In this document: piece by piece, positions 16,485-24,679 of the stretch
Layout: every line of letters starts with the position of its first letter
Position numbering within the stretch: the first letter of the stretch is position 1
Assembly (NCBI GenBank): GCA_019348195.1
Contig: JAHWJX010000005.1
Location: 1-59,777 of the forward strand
Source of the DNA: Pseudomonadota bacterium
GTDB lineage: Bacteria > Pseudomonadota > Alphaproteobacteria > Caulobacterales > Caulobacteraceae
DNA: 59,777 nucleotides
Reading direction: 5' to 3'
Notes under the pieces: model-generated
The model's input: only the letters and a program-made list of their open reading frames with translations
What the model was told of the DNA's origin: nothing
The model's database searches: none
Position numbers and translations under genes: made by a program

Positions 16485-17120
16485 ATGCGTAACTCCCTGG
16501 GCGGCGCGGCTGCGGCCTCCTTCGTGCTCCTGACCGCCTGGTCGGCCGCCCCAGTGGCCGCGCAAGCGCCTGCCGGACCTCCGGGCCGGGCCGAGGTGTC
16601 CCGAGTGGCGGCAGGAACTTACAAGGTCGATCCCAACCACACCCAGGTGATCTGGTCGGTGGACCATCTCGGCTTCTCCACCCTGTCCGGCATGTTCGGC
16701 CAGATCACGGGCGCCTTGGTGCTCGATCCCGCACGGCCGGCCGCCTCCAAGCTGAACGTGGAGATTCCGATGTCCGGGCTGACGGTCACTTCCGAAGCCT
16801 TCGGGCGGCATCTGCGGACTCCGGACATGTTCGACGCCCAGAAGTTCCCGACGGCGCGCTTCGTGTCCACCTCCGTCCGGCCCCAGGGAACCCGGGCCGT
16901 CGTCACGGGCGACCTCACCCTGCACGGGGTGACCAAGCCGGTGACGCTGCAGGTCGTCTTCACCGGCGCGGGCTCCAACCCCATGAACCGCCGGCCCACG
17001 GTCGGCTTTTCCGCCACCACGAGCATCAAGCGCAGCGACTTCGGGCTGGGCTACGCCGCGCCCGCGGTGTCGGACGAGGTGGAGCTGCGGATCGCAGGCG
17101 CGTTCGAAAAGACGAGCTGA
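16485..17120 (+). CDS. YceI family periplasmic protein
   Basis: A lipocalin-like YceI domain follows a Sec signal ending near VAAQA. The pattern YKVDPNHTQVIWSVDHLGFS, the FDAQKFPTARF block and the GDLTLHGVTKPV motif are diagnostic. YceI proteins bind isoprenoid-like lipids, for example ubiquinone-8 precursors. The ATG at 16485 has CGGAG six bases upstream, whereas the ATG two codons before abuts that site. It is followed by cytochrome b561, and YceI-b561 neighbours are common, so a role in quinone/membrane redox is plausible. It is divergent from the acyl-CoA dehydrogenase. Confidence 0.93.
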   Translation: MRNSLGGAAAASFVLLTAWSAAPVAAQAPAGPPGRAEVSRVAAGTYKVDPNHTQVIWSVDHLGFSTLSGMFGQITGALVLDPARPAASKLNVEIPMSGLTVTSEAFGRHLRTPDMFDAQKFPTARFVSTSVRPQGTRAVVTGDLTLHGVTKPVTLQVVFTGAGSNPMNRRPTVGFSATTSIKRSDFGLGYAAPAVSDEVELRIAGAFEKTS

Positions 17121-17195
17121 GCCGGGCGGGGCCAACCCGCCCATTGACGCACGGCGCACATGGGCGAAGCTGCGCGCTCAGGACGGGAGATGCCC

Positions 17196-17780
17196 ATGAC
17201 CACGGCCGACGCCACTCACGAGAGCCGCGAGGCGGGCGGGCGGTACTCGTCCGTCTCCATCGGGCTGCACTGGACGATAGCCGTCCTCCTGATCACCCAG
17301 GTGATCTTGGGGCTCAGGTTCGAGGACATGCCGCGGGGGCCCGCCAAGGGCGAAGCCTTTGCGCTGCATATGTCGTTGGGGATCACCATCCTGCTGCTCA
17401 GCCTGGGGCGGCTGCTGTGGCGGCTGACCCACCCGGCGCCGCCGCTTCCGGATCACTACAAGACATGGGAGCGGCTGCTCGCCCGCGCCACCCCCGTCGG
17501 TTTCTACCTGGTGATGATCGGCATGCCGCTGACGGGCTGGATCATGACCTCGGCCGGGCCGCGGCCGTATCCCGAGCTGTGGGGCGTGCTGCCCTGGCCC
17601 AAGCTGCCCGTGGGCGAGGCCCTGGCGGCGCCCTCGAGCGGATTCCACCACCGTGGCCCCTGGATTTTTTGGACGCTGCTGGCCTTGCACGTCGCGGGCG
17701 CGCTGAAGCACCAGTTGCTCGACCGCGACGGCACCCTGTGGCGCATGCTGCCGCTCGTGCCCCGCGGAGCCCCGCGCTGA
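17196..17780 (+). CDS. Cytochrome b561 family membrane protein
   Basis: A four-helix di-heme type b cytochrome. The GLHWTIAVLLITQVILG first helix carries a heme His, LHMSLGITILLLSLGRLLW is the second, GFYLVMIGMPLTGWIM the third, and FWTLLALHVAGALKHQLLDRD the fourth with two more His. It probably passes electrons from the quinone pool in the inner membrane. The ATG at 17196 (MTTADATHES) has GGGAG seven bases upstream; another ATG two codons earlier is too close to that site. It overlaps or abuts the following sua5 gene. Confidence 0.92.
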   Translation: MTTADATHESREAGGRYSSVSIGLHWTIAVLLITQVILGLRFEDMPRGPAKGEAFALHMSLGITILLLSLGRLLWRLTHPAPPLPDHYKTWERLLARATPVGFYLVMIGMPLTGWIMTSAGPRPYPELWGVLPWPKLPVGEALAAPSSGFHHRGPWIFWTLLALHVAGALKHQLLDRDGTLWRMLPLVPRGAPR

Positions 17781-18697
17781 CGCAGGCCGAAGCCGCCGCA
17801 GAGGCGCTGCGCCGGGGCCAGCTGGTCATCCTGCCCACTGAGACAGTGTACGGCCTGGCGGCGGACGCCGGGAACGCCGAAGCAGTGGCGCGCTTGTTCG
17901 AAGCCAAGGGGCGGCCGCGGTTCAATCCGCTGATTGCGCATGTGGCGGACATGGGGGCCGCCGAGCGGCTGACCGTGTTCGACAGCCGGGCCCGCGCCCT
18001 GGCGGCGGCGTTCTGGCCGGGCCCGTTGACGCTCGTGGCGCCCCTGCGGGAGGGCGCGGGCGTGTGCGATCTGGCGCGCGCGGGGTTGAACACGGTGGCG
18101 GTGCGCGTGCCGGCGCATGGGCTGGCGGGCGAGGTGCTCCGAGCCTTTGGAGGCGCGCTGGTCGCCCCGTCCGCCAACCGCTCCGGGCGGCCCAGTCCCA
18201 CCACGGTGGAGGATGCGCGGGAGGAGACAGGGTCGGCGGCGGCCGTGGTTCTGGACGGCGGACCTTGCTTGGTGGGGCTGGAGTCCACGGTCGTGGCCGC
18301 GCTGGACGGGAAACTGCGGCTGCTACGCCCTGGCGCGGTAACCCGCGCCGAGGTCGAGGCCGCCGGGGGGGCGCTGCTGGAGGGGAAAGCGGACGCCAAA
18401 CGCTCGCCGGGGCGATTGGCCCTGCACTATGCGCCTGACGCGCCCGTGCGATTGAATGCGGAGGGGCCGGGGCCGGGCGAGGCGTTCCTGGCCTTCGGCC
18501 CGGCGCCACAGGGGCCGCGGGTCTGGAGCCTCAGCCCTGGCCGGGACCTCCGCGAAGCCGCGGCCAACCTGTTCGCCCTGCTGCGGACGGCCGATCGCAC
18601 CAGACCGCGCGCGATCGCCGTGGCGCCCGTTCCGGACGAGGGATTGGGCGAGGCCATCAACGACCGGCTGCGCCGCGCGGCCGGTTGGGTGGGGTAG
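17738..18697 (+). CDS. L-threonylcarbamoyladenylate synthase (Sua5/YrdC)
   Basis: This enzyme makes threonylcarbamoyl-AMP for the t6A modification of ANN-decoding tRNAs. The YrdC domain begins with LVILPTETVYGLAADA, carries KGRPRFNPL and ends around SANRSGRPSPT, followed by GLESTVVAALDGKLRLLRPG. A C-terminal Sua5 domain (about 200-318) begins after SPGRLALHYAP, so this is the long Sua5 form. The GTG at 17738 is the nearest standard start but lacks a ribosome site and overlaps the previous gene by 43 bases. A CTG at 17777 (CTGA overlap, GGAG seven bases upstream) gives a more family-like N-terminus and may be the true start. Confidence 0.9.
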   Translation: MAHAAARAPRSPALTQAEAAAEALRRGQLVILPTETVYGLAADAGNAEAVARLFEAKGRPRFNPLIAHVADMGAAERLTVFDSRARALAAAFWPGPLTLVAPLREGAGVCDLARAGLNTVAVRVPAHGLAGEVLRAFGGALVAPSANRSGRPSPTTVEDAREETGSAAAVVLDGGPCLVGLESTVVAALDGKLRLLRPGAVTRAEVEAAGGALLEGKADAKRSPGRLALHYAPDAPVRLNAEGPGPGEAFLAFGPAPQGPRVWSLSPGRDLREAAANLFALLRTADRTRPRAIAVAPVPDEGLGEAINDRLRRAAGWVG

Positions 18698-18727
18698 GCG
18701 CCCTCCGGGAAGCGGGGGTGTAGGTGT

Positions 18728-19216
18728 TCAGGCCGCCAGCTGTTCTAGCAGGTGCTCCGCGGAGCTCACGGTGAACTGGCCGGGCTCCTCGATGTTGAGC
18801 TTCTCGACCAGGCCGTCGCGCACCAGCATGGAATAGCGCCGGGAGCGGACCCCCATGCCGAACTTCGAGGCGTCCATCTCCAGTCCGATGGCGCGGGTGA
18901 ACTCGCCGGACCCGTCCGCCAGAAGGATGATCTCGTCCGTCAGGCCCTGGTTCTCGGCCCAGGCCCCCATGACGAAGACGTCGTTAACCGACACGCAGGC
19001 GATCCGGTCCACGCCGTGGCCCTTGAGCTCCCCGGCGCGCTCCTTGAAACCCGGCAGGTGGCGCGCCGAGCAGGTGGGCGTGAAGGCGCCGGGCACGGCG
19101 ATCAGGGCCACCGTCTTGCCGTTGAATAACTCGGCCGTGGTCAGGGGCTTGGGACCCTCGACAGTCATGGTCATGAGAGTGACGTCCGGCAAACGGTCGC
19201 CGATCTGGATAGGCAT
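18728..19216 (-). CDS. Peroxiredoxin (Prx5/AhpE-like, 1-Cys visible)
   Basis: A thioredoxin-fold peroxidase of 162 residues reducing H2O2 or organic peroxides. The peroxidatic cysteine lies in VPGAFTPTCSARHLPGF (about 42-58), the Prx5 subgroup signature. SVNDVFVMGAWAE and RSRRYSMLV are also typical. No second cysteine is evident in the sequence, so a 1-Cys mechanism with glutathione or glutaredoxin is likely. The ATG has GGAA upstream. It faces the end of sua5 and is divergent from yqgE. Confidence 0.93.
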   Translation of the reverse strand: MPIQIGDRLPDVTLMTMTVEGPKPLTTAELFNGKTVALIAVPGAFTPTCSARHLPGFKERAGELKGHGVDRIACVSVNDVFVMGAWAENQGLTDEIILLADGSGEFTRAIGLEMDASKFGMGVRSRRYSMLVRDGLVEKLNIEEPGQFTVSSAEHLLEQLAA

Positions 19217-19321
19217 TACGGGCGTTCCTTGCAGCTGGAGGTGATCTAAACGCCGCTCCGGGCCGCGCCAAGTCGCGGCGCCGCTTGCAAGACCCCCTCC
19301 CGGGACTCCAGATAAGCGGGC

Positions 19322-19957
19322 ATGAGCGACTTCGAAGACGAGCTCGAGGATTGGGACGACGACGAGGACGAGGACGAGGGGGAGCTAGATCCCTCCGCCG
19401 AATTCCTGTCCGGACGCCTGCTGATCGCCATGCCCGGCATCGAGGATCCGCGTTTCGAGCAGGCGCTGATCTTGGTGTGCGCGCATACGCCGGAGCACGC
19501 CATGGGCATCACCTTGAACCGCCCGCTGGACGGGGTCACGGTTCCCGACTTGCTGGGTCGCCTCAAGGTCAAGACGGACATCGAGCTGCCGCCCCAGCTG
19601 GTGCTGGCCGGCGGGCCGGTGGAGCGTGAACGCGGCTTCGTGCTGCACACGGAGGACTATCGCGCGCCGGAGAGCACCGTGCCGGTGGTTGAGGGCATTG
19701 CGCTCACCGCCACGCGGGACGTTCTGCAGGCCATGGGACACGCAGCGCAGCGGCCCCGACGGTCCACCCTGGCGCTGGGCTATGCGGGCTGGGGCCCGGG
19801 CCAGCTCGAGCGGGAGATCCGCGAGAACGTATGGCTGACCTGCGACCCCGACGAGGTGCTGGTGTTCGGCGACGACCACGAGGCGAAGTGGGGTCGTGCG
19901 CTGGCCAAGCTGGGCGTGAGCGCCGCAATGCTGTCCACGCAGTCGGGAAGCGCCTAG
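19322..19957 (+). CDS. YqgE/AlgH family protein
   Basis: The block LSGRLLIAMPGIEDPRFEQA, the HTPEHAMGITLNRPL segment and the GGPVERERGFVLH motif identify the YqgE/AlgH fold (DUF179). AlgH was linked to alginate regulation in Pseudomonas, but the biochemical role is unsettled. The N-terminus (2-27) is extraordinarily acidic, with long Asp/Glu runs absent from many relatives. The ATG is the first in frame. It is a single gene between divergent prx and convergent pdeA-like genes. Confidence 0.92.
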   Translation: MSDFEDELEDWDDDEDEDEGELDPSAEFLSGRLLIAMPGIEDPRFEQALILVCAHTPEHAMGITLNRPLDGVTVPDLLGRLKVKTDIELPPQLVLAGGPVERERGFVLHTEDYRAPESTVPVVEGIALTATRDVLQAMGHAAQRPRRSTLALGYAGWGPGQLEREIRENVWLTCDPDEVLVFGDDHEAKWGRALAKLGVSAAMLSTQSGSA

Positions 19958-19966
19958 CCCGAGCCC

Positions 19967-21691
19967 TCAGCTCCGTGTCCGGATCGGGGCCTTCCCGTCC
20001 AGCAAGCTTTCGTGGAGATAGACCTCCGCACCGGTGGGCTCGAGCGCCGGCGAATAGCCGAAGCCCTGGCCGTAGTCGCAGCCAAGCTTGAGGAGCGCCT
20101 CGGCCATGGCGGCGTTCTCCACCCCTTCCGCCACCACCTCCATGTCCAGGTCGCGACCCAGCGAAGTGACCGACCGGACGATCTTGGTCGAGCCCTCGTT
20201 GCTCAGCATGGTCATGACGAAATAGCGGTCAATCTTGAGCGTGTGGAACGGCAGCCGCGTCAGGTAGGACAGCGACGAGAAGCCCGTGCCGAAGTCGTCC
20301 AGCGCCAAGCCGGCGCCAGCGGCGCGGAGGCGGTGCAGCACCTCGGCCGCGGCGTCCGGGTCGCGCATGATGTCGCTTTCGGTGATCTCCAGCTTGAGCG
20401 CGCCCGAGGGCAGGGCGTGGCGGCGCGCAAGCTCGGCGACCTCCTCGACGAGCCCCACCCGCTCGATCTCCCCCGGGGAAAGATTGACGCTGACCCACAG
20501 CGCGCCGGCCGAGGGATGGCGTCCGCGCCACGCGGCCAGTTGGCCTGAGGCCTGGGTCAGCATCTGCCGGCCCACCTCGATCATCAGCCCCATCTCCTGC
20601 GCCAGCGGCAGGAACTCGTCGGGCGGAATCAGCCCTCGCTTGGGGTGCTTCCAACGGACCAGGGCCTCGAAGCCGGCTACGCGGCCGGTCTCCAATCGCA
20701 CCACGGGCTGGTAATAGGCCTGGAGCTCGCCGCGGGTTATGGCCAGGCGGAGGTCGGCCTCCAGCGCCAGGCGGGACAGGCTGTCCATCTCCAGCGCCTT
20801 GCCATAGGCGGAGGGGCCGGCCGCGCCCGGAGCCGCATTGCGGGTCGCTTCGACGGAAAGCTCGGCCCGGCGGAGCAGCTCCGCCGCTTCCGGGGCGTCC
20901 GGGCCGCCACGGGCTTCCACCGCGCCCACGGTCAGGGTGGGGAAGATGTCGAAGCCGGCGATCCGCAGCGGCTGCTCCAGAGCCGTGCGCAGGGTCTCGA
21001 CCGCCCCGGAGCCGCCAACCGCCCTGGGGACGAAGATGGCGAACTCGTCCTCGCCGATACGCGCGGGCAGGAACTCGGGCGGGAAGGCGGCGGCTAGGCG
21101 CGCGCCTAGCGCCGCAAGCACGAGGTCGGCGCGCTCGTGGCCCAAGGCCTCGTTGAGCCGGCGCAGCCGGTTCAGGTCCGCGGCCACCAGCTCGAACACT
21201 TCCGGCGATTGCAGGGCCGCACGCGCCCGCGCGAGAAAGCCGGGGCGGTCCAGAAGGCCGGTCAGGCGGTCCACGTCGCCCGGGCCGAAGCGCGCCTCGG
21301 CCGCCACCGCGCCCGCCGCCCTTCCGTCGTCCAGCCAAGCCCCACGCCAGACCAGGGTCGGTCCCCCCCGCATGCGCAGACGGGCGTGCACCTCCGCCCC
21401 GGCCTCGCGGATGCGGAGCAGATCCTCGAGCAGGGCCAGATCCTGCGGCTGGGTCAGCGCGGTCACGACCGCGCTTGTGGCTTCGTCGCCGAGCGGCCCC
21501 AGGCCCAGGCTACGGGCCGCACCGGCGACCCGCAGCCGGTCGCGGCCCGGCTCCCAGATCCACAGCGCCGCATCGCCCCCGCCCAAAGCCTCCAGAACCT
21601 CGAAGGCGTCCCAATCACCGCGATAGGCGACAGCGGCCAGCTCACGTCCAGGTGCGTCAGCCAGGCTGGCTGGGCCGACTTCACGGTTCAT
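19967..21691 (-). CDS. PdeA-like cyclic-di-GMP phosphodiesterase (PAS-like, GEDEF, EAL)
   Basis: A 574-residue protein with a PAS-like N-terminal region (~25-130), a GGDEF-fold domain starting at DRLTGLLDRPGF whose active site is RIGEDEF (GEDEF at 213-217), and an EAL domain (342-344 EAL; later NLSPGE, ITESD, DDFGTGFSS, IDRYF, AEGVEN) with all catalytic residues. The altered GEDEF site with an intact EAL is the arrangement described for Caulobacter PdeA (CC3396), where GTP binding to GEDEF activates the phosphodiesterase. Its position after surf1, M16 and acetyltransferase genes agrees. The ATG overlaps the upstream gene by 4 bases. Orthology is an inference; the C-terminus ends in Arg-Ser. 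Confidence 0.88.
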   Translation of the reverse strand: MNREVGPASLADAPGRELAAVAYRGDWDAFEVLEALGGGDAALWIWEPGRDRLRVAGAARSLGLGPLGDEATSAVVTALTQPQDLALLEDLLRIREAGAEVHARLRMRGGPTLVWRGAWLDDGRAAGAVAAEARFGPGDVDRLTGLLDRPGFLARARAALQSPEVFELVAADLNRLRRLNEALGHERADLVLAALGARLAAAFPPEFLPARIGEDEFAIFVPRAVGGSGAVETLRTALEQPLRIAGFDIFPTLTVGAVEARGGPDAPEAAELLRRAELSVEATRNAAPGAAGPSAYGKALEMDSLSRLALEADLRLAITRGELQAYYQPVVRLETGRVAGFEALVRWKHPKRGLIPPDEFLPLAQEMGLMIEVGRQMLTQASGQLAAWRGRHPSAGALWVSVNLSPGEIERVGLVEEVAELARRHALPSGALKLEITESDIMRDPDAAAEVLHRLRAAGAGLALDDFGTGFSSLSYLTRLPFHTLKIDRYFVMTMLSNEGSTKIVRSVTSLGRDLDMEVVAEGVENAAMAEALLKLGCDYGQGFGYSPALEPTGAEVYLHESLLDGKAPIRTRS

Positions 21692-22272
21692 GCACCGCCC
21701 TCCAGGCTGTCCGGGCGCACGATGCCGAACAGCGAGTGGTCCCGCCAACGGCCGTCGATCTGCAGATAGGCGCGGGCGCGCCCCTCGGGTTCGAAACCGC
21801 ATTTCTCCAGCACGCGGGCGGAGCGGGCGTTCTCCGGGACGCAGGCGGCCTCCACACGGTGCAGGCCCAACCGTTCAAAGGCGAAACGGACGGCGGCCTC
21901 GACCGCGGCGGTGGTGTATCCCCGTCCGGCGAAGCTGGCGCCCGCCCAATACCCCAGGGTCGCGGTCTGGGCGACCCCGCGGCGGATGTTGGACAGGGAT
22001 AGGCCGCCGGTCAGCGCGCCGTCTTCGATTCGGAACACCAGGAAACGATACGCGATTCCTTCCGCCCGTTCGCGGGCATAGGCGGTGAGCCGTCGCCGAA
22101 AGGCGTTGCGGGTCAGATCGTCAGCCGGCCAGGTCGGCTCCCAGGGTTGGAGAAAGGCTCGAGAGCGTTCACGGAGCGCCGCCCATTCCTCGTAATCGGT
22201 GCGGCGGGGCGGGCGCAGCCGAACGCCGCGTCCTTCCACGGTCCAGGCGCCGTCGGGCGCGAGCCACTCCAT
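21688..22272 (-). CDS. GNAT N-acetyltransferase (RimJ-like)
   Basis: A GCN5-related acetyltransferase of about 194 residues of the ribosomal-protein N-acetyltransferase type. The RGVRLRPPRRTDYEEWAALR start, the GYWAGASFAGRGYTTAAVEA acetyl-CoA loop and ENARSARVLEKCGFEPEG are signature parts. The start MEWLAPDGAW (ATG at 22272) is preferred over a basic upstream extension. It may acetylate the alpha-amino group of S5 or similar proteins; the target is not shown. It overlaps pdeA by 4 bases and follows the M16 gene by 37 bases. Confidence 0.92.
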   Translation of the reverse strand: MEWLAPDGAWTVEGRGVRLRPPRRTDYEEWAALRERSRAFLQPWEPTWPADDLTRNAFRRRLTAYARERAEGIAYRFLVFRIEDGALTGGLSLSNIRRGVAQTATLGYWAGASFAGRGYTTAAVEAAVRFAFERLGLHRVEAACVPENARSARVLEKCGFEPEGRARAYLQIDGRWRDHSLFGIVRPDSLEGGA

Positions 22273-22309
22273 AGCAGCCGACAAGAGCGGGCCTCCTACG
22301 GAATGGGCT

Positions 22310-23590
22310 CTAACGCGCCGCCGAACCTTGGGGAAGCGCCGCCTGGAACGCCTCAACCGCGCCTGCCGCCGCCTTGGGGCCCAGAACCGCGCCGGCGCTG
22401 CGTCCTACGCCCAGGACCCGGGCGCCTACCCGGCGCAGGTCGTCCAGGGTCACGGCTTCGATGGCCTCCGACAGCTCGTGCGCGGTGAACACCCGATTGA
22501 ACAACAGGATCTGGCCCGCCGCTTGTTCGGCGCGGGCCAGGGTGGACTCGCGCGCCATGAACAGCCCGGACTTGAGCAGGGTCTTGGCCCGGCGGAGCTC
22601 GGCTTCGCCGGGGTGCTCGGCCAGTTCGGCGATCTGGCCCGCCGTCACTCTGGCGGCTTCCGCTGCGCTCTTGCCGCCCGTGCCGGCGTAGACTCCCAGC
22701 AGGCCGCCGTCCTCATAGGTCTCGGCGTAGCTGTCGATGCTGTAGGCCAGGCCGCGCTGTTCCCGTACGCGCTGAAACAGGCGCGAGCTCATGCCCCCGC
22801 CCAGCGCTTCGGCGAACAGGCGGAAAGCGAAATAGTCCGGGTCTCGCACGCCCACGCCCGGCAGCAGCAGGACCAGGTGCGCCTGCTCCAGCCGCCGGGA
22901 CTCCGTTGCTGCTCCGCCGGCGAAGGCGGCGAGCTCCGGTTCGCCCTTCATGCCGGAGGTGGCCGCGTGCCCGAACCAGGCTTCCGCGACGCGGAGCGCT
23001 TCGTCCTCGTCAACGGCGCCGGCCATGCTGACCACCATTCGCTCAGGCGCGTACAGCCGCGCCCGCCACTCGTCCAAGCTATCCGGCTGAGCGGTCCCGA
23101 TGCTGCCCGTCGTGCCCAGGATGGGGCGGCCCAGCGGGACGTCCCCCCAGGCGCGAGCCTGGGCCAGTTCGAAGACGTGGTCGTCCGGGGTGTCGGTCGC
23201 CTCGGCGATCTCCTGCGCGATGACGCCCTTTTCACGTTCCAGTTCGCCGGCCTCGAGCGTCGGGCGGAAAACGAGGTCGCTGGTGATCTCGGCCGCGAGC
23301 GGCAGCCCGTTCTTCAGGGTCCGGACCTGGAAACTGGTGCGCTCATGACCCGTGGCGGCGTTGATGGAGCCGCCCGCGTCCTCCACCGCTTCGGCGAGCT
23401 GACGCGCGTCGCGGGCGCCCGCGCCCTTGAACACCATGTGCTCCAAGAGGTGGCTCCAGCCGGAGCGGTCGGCGTCCTCCCAACGGGAGCCGCCACGGAC
23501 CACCACGGACAAGGACAGGGTTTCAAGTTCGGGCTGGGGATCGACGGCTAGGCGCACGCCGTTGGCCAGCCGGTGAAGACGGGCGCTCAC
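22310..23590 (-). CDS. M16 family zinc peptidase (processing-protease type)
   Basis: An inverzincin of 426 residues with the HxxEH motif HLLEHMVFKG (about 47-56) and the distal zinc Glu in LEREKGVIAQEI. A second homologous half contains ALGGGMSSRLFQRVREQRGLAYSI, the substrate-binding signature. It resembles the beta-MPP/PepR enzymes of Alphaproteobacteria and should degrade peptides, probably in the cytoplasm as no signal is present. The GTG start overlaps the surf1 stop by 4 bases (GTGA), so it belongs to the oxidase cluster transcript. Confidence 0.93.
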   Translation of the reverse strand: MSARLHRLANGVRLAVDPQPELETLSLSVVVRGGSRWEDADRSGWSHLLEHMVFKGAGARDARQLAEAVEDAGGSINAATGHERTSFQVRTLKNGLPLAAEITSDLVFRPTLEAGELEREKGVIAQEIAEATDTPDDHVFELAQARAWGDVPLGRPILGTTGSIGTAQPDSLDEWRARLYAPERMVVSMAGAVDEDEALRVAEAWFGHAATSGMKGEPELAAFAGGAATESRRLEQAHLVLLLPGVGVRDPDYFAFRLFAEALGGGMSSRLFQRVREQRGLAYSIDSYAETYEDGGLLGVYAGTGGKSAAEAARVTAGQIAELAEHPGEAELRRAKTLLKSGLFMARESTLARAEQAAGQILLFNRVFTAHELSEAIEAVTLDDLRRVGARVLGVGRSAGAVLGPKAAAGAVEAFQAALPQGSAAR

Positions 23591-24336
23591 GCCCGGTCGG
23601 TTCGCTTCAGCATCACGGCCAGATAGACACCTGCGAGCGCCGCCGCGAGCCCGAACCAGGTGATCGCATAGCCGAGGTGACGATTGCCGATGTCCGTCGG
23701 CACGGGAACGGGCCGCGGGAGTCCGCCGGGCGGCGGAGGCGACTCGAGAAAGAGGTAAACGGGCGCGACCGTCCCCGTGACGCCCAGGGCTTGAGCGATC
23801 GGGGCCATGTCCCGGGAATAAAAGCGTCCTCCCGCGGCCGGGGTCTTGGGGGTGAAAGGATTGTCGGCGTCCGGCGACCGCAACACCCCCACCACCGGCC
23901 GGTGTTCGGCTTCCGCCGCCCCGATGGGTTTCAGCGGGAGCTCCGCATCCGCTGCGAACCCGCGATCCACGAGGACAAACGCGTAGGGCCCGTCCTGGAC
24001 CGGGCAGGCGCTGATGATCCGGGCGCCGGTGACACGGTCCTGCAGGGCGTAGAGCTCCACCGAGCGCGCGGTGTCCAGGCCGGGGCAGTCCGAGATGGCG
24101 CGGGCGTAGTCGACGTCGCCGCCGGCGGCCCGATCAGCCAGCAGGCTGGCCAGGGGTCGCGCCGGCGCGCTGCGCAGCGCCTCGATGCGGGCGATCAGCT
24201 CGGTCTTCCATTGCAACCGTTGCACTTGCCAGACGCCCAGCCCCACCAGGACGGCCAGCGCCAGCAAGGTGAGCAGGCTGAGCAGCAGCCGACCCGCCGG
24301 GCCGCGCCGCCTAGCCTCCGTCACGGCTGCTTTCAA
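23587..24336 (-). CDS. SURF1 family cytochrome oxidase assembly protein
   Basis: SURF1 helps insert heme a into subunit I of aa3 oxidase. The two-helix layout is clear: an N-terminal TM (about 19-38, ending in GVWQVQRLQWK) and a C-terminal TM (around LGYAITWFGLAAALAGVYLA) framing a periplasmic loop. NRHLGYAITWFGLA is the family signature. The start is a TTG or the GTG four codons later; neither has a good ribosome site, and both overlap the DUF983 gene (26 bases for TTG). In many Alphaproteobacteria thrC follows surf1; here the M16 gene follows directly. Confidence 0.93.
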   Translation of the reverse strand: MKAAVTEARRRGPAGRLLLSLLTLLALAVLVGLGVWQVQRLQWKTELIARIEALRSAPARPLASLLADRAAGGDVDYARAISDCPGLDTARSVELYALQDRVTGARIISACPVQDGPYAFVLVDRGFAADAELPLKPIGAAEAEHRPVVGVLRSPDADNPFTPKTPAAGGRFYSRDMAPIAQALGVTGTVAPVYLFLESPPPPGGLPRPVPVPTDIGNRHLGYAITWFGLAAALAGVYLAVMLKRTDRA

Positions 24337-24679
24337 AGCCGCGGTGGCGGAAGGTAAGCGCGACCATCACGCCCTTGATGGGCCGAAGCAGCCCCACGCT
24401 CAGGATGGCGATCAGCGGAAACCAGATTAGCAGGTGCACCCAGATCGGAGGGCTATAGGCCATCTCGACGAAGAGCGCGGCGAAGCCGACGAAGATGCCC
24501 ACCGCCGACATGGCGAAAAAGGCCGGGCCGTCGGCCGCGTTCAACTGGCCCAGCTGCAATCCGCAGCTGTCGCAGCGATCCTCCAGCTTGAGGAAGCCCG
24601 CGAACAATCGCCCTTCCCCGCATCGGGGACAACGCCCCGCCAGTCCCGCCTTCCAGATACTGGCGCCCCGGTTCGCCAC
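24311..24679 (-). CDS. DUF983 membrane protein of the oxidase cluster
   Basis: A 122-residue protein with an N-terminal zinc-ribbon-like pair (RCPRCGEGRLF, 16-26, and DRCDSCGLQL, 34-43) followed by two transmembrane helices (about 53-72 and 78-98). DUF983 proteins recur between cytochrome oxidase subunit III and SURF1 in Alphaproteobacteria, and the four cysteines suggest metal binding. Their role is not established. The GTG start follows the subunit III stop with no gap, so translation is coupled. It overlaps surf1. Confidence 0.9.
   Translation of the reverse strand: MANRGASIWKAGLAGRCPRCGEGRLFAGFLKLEDRCDSCGLQLGQLNAADGPAFFAMSAVGIFVGFAALFVEMAYSPPIWVHLLIWFPLIAILSVGLLRPIKGVMVALTFRHRGFESSRDGG

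Noticed and set aside
17144-17737. Upstream extension of the sua5 frame across the cytochrome b561 gene
   Set aside because: It is an Arg/Ala-rich shadow of the b561 gene; the Sua5 domain begins only after 17777.
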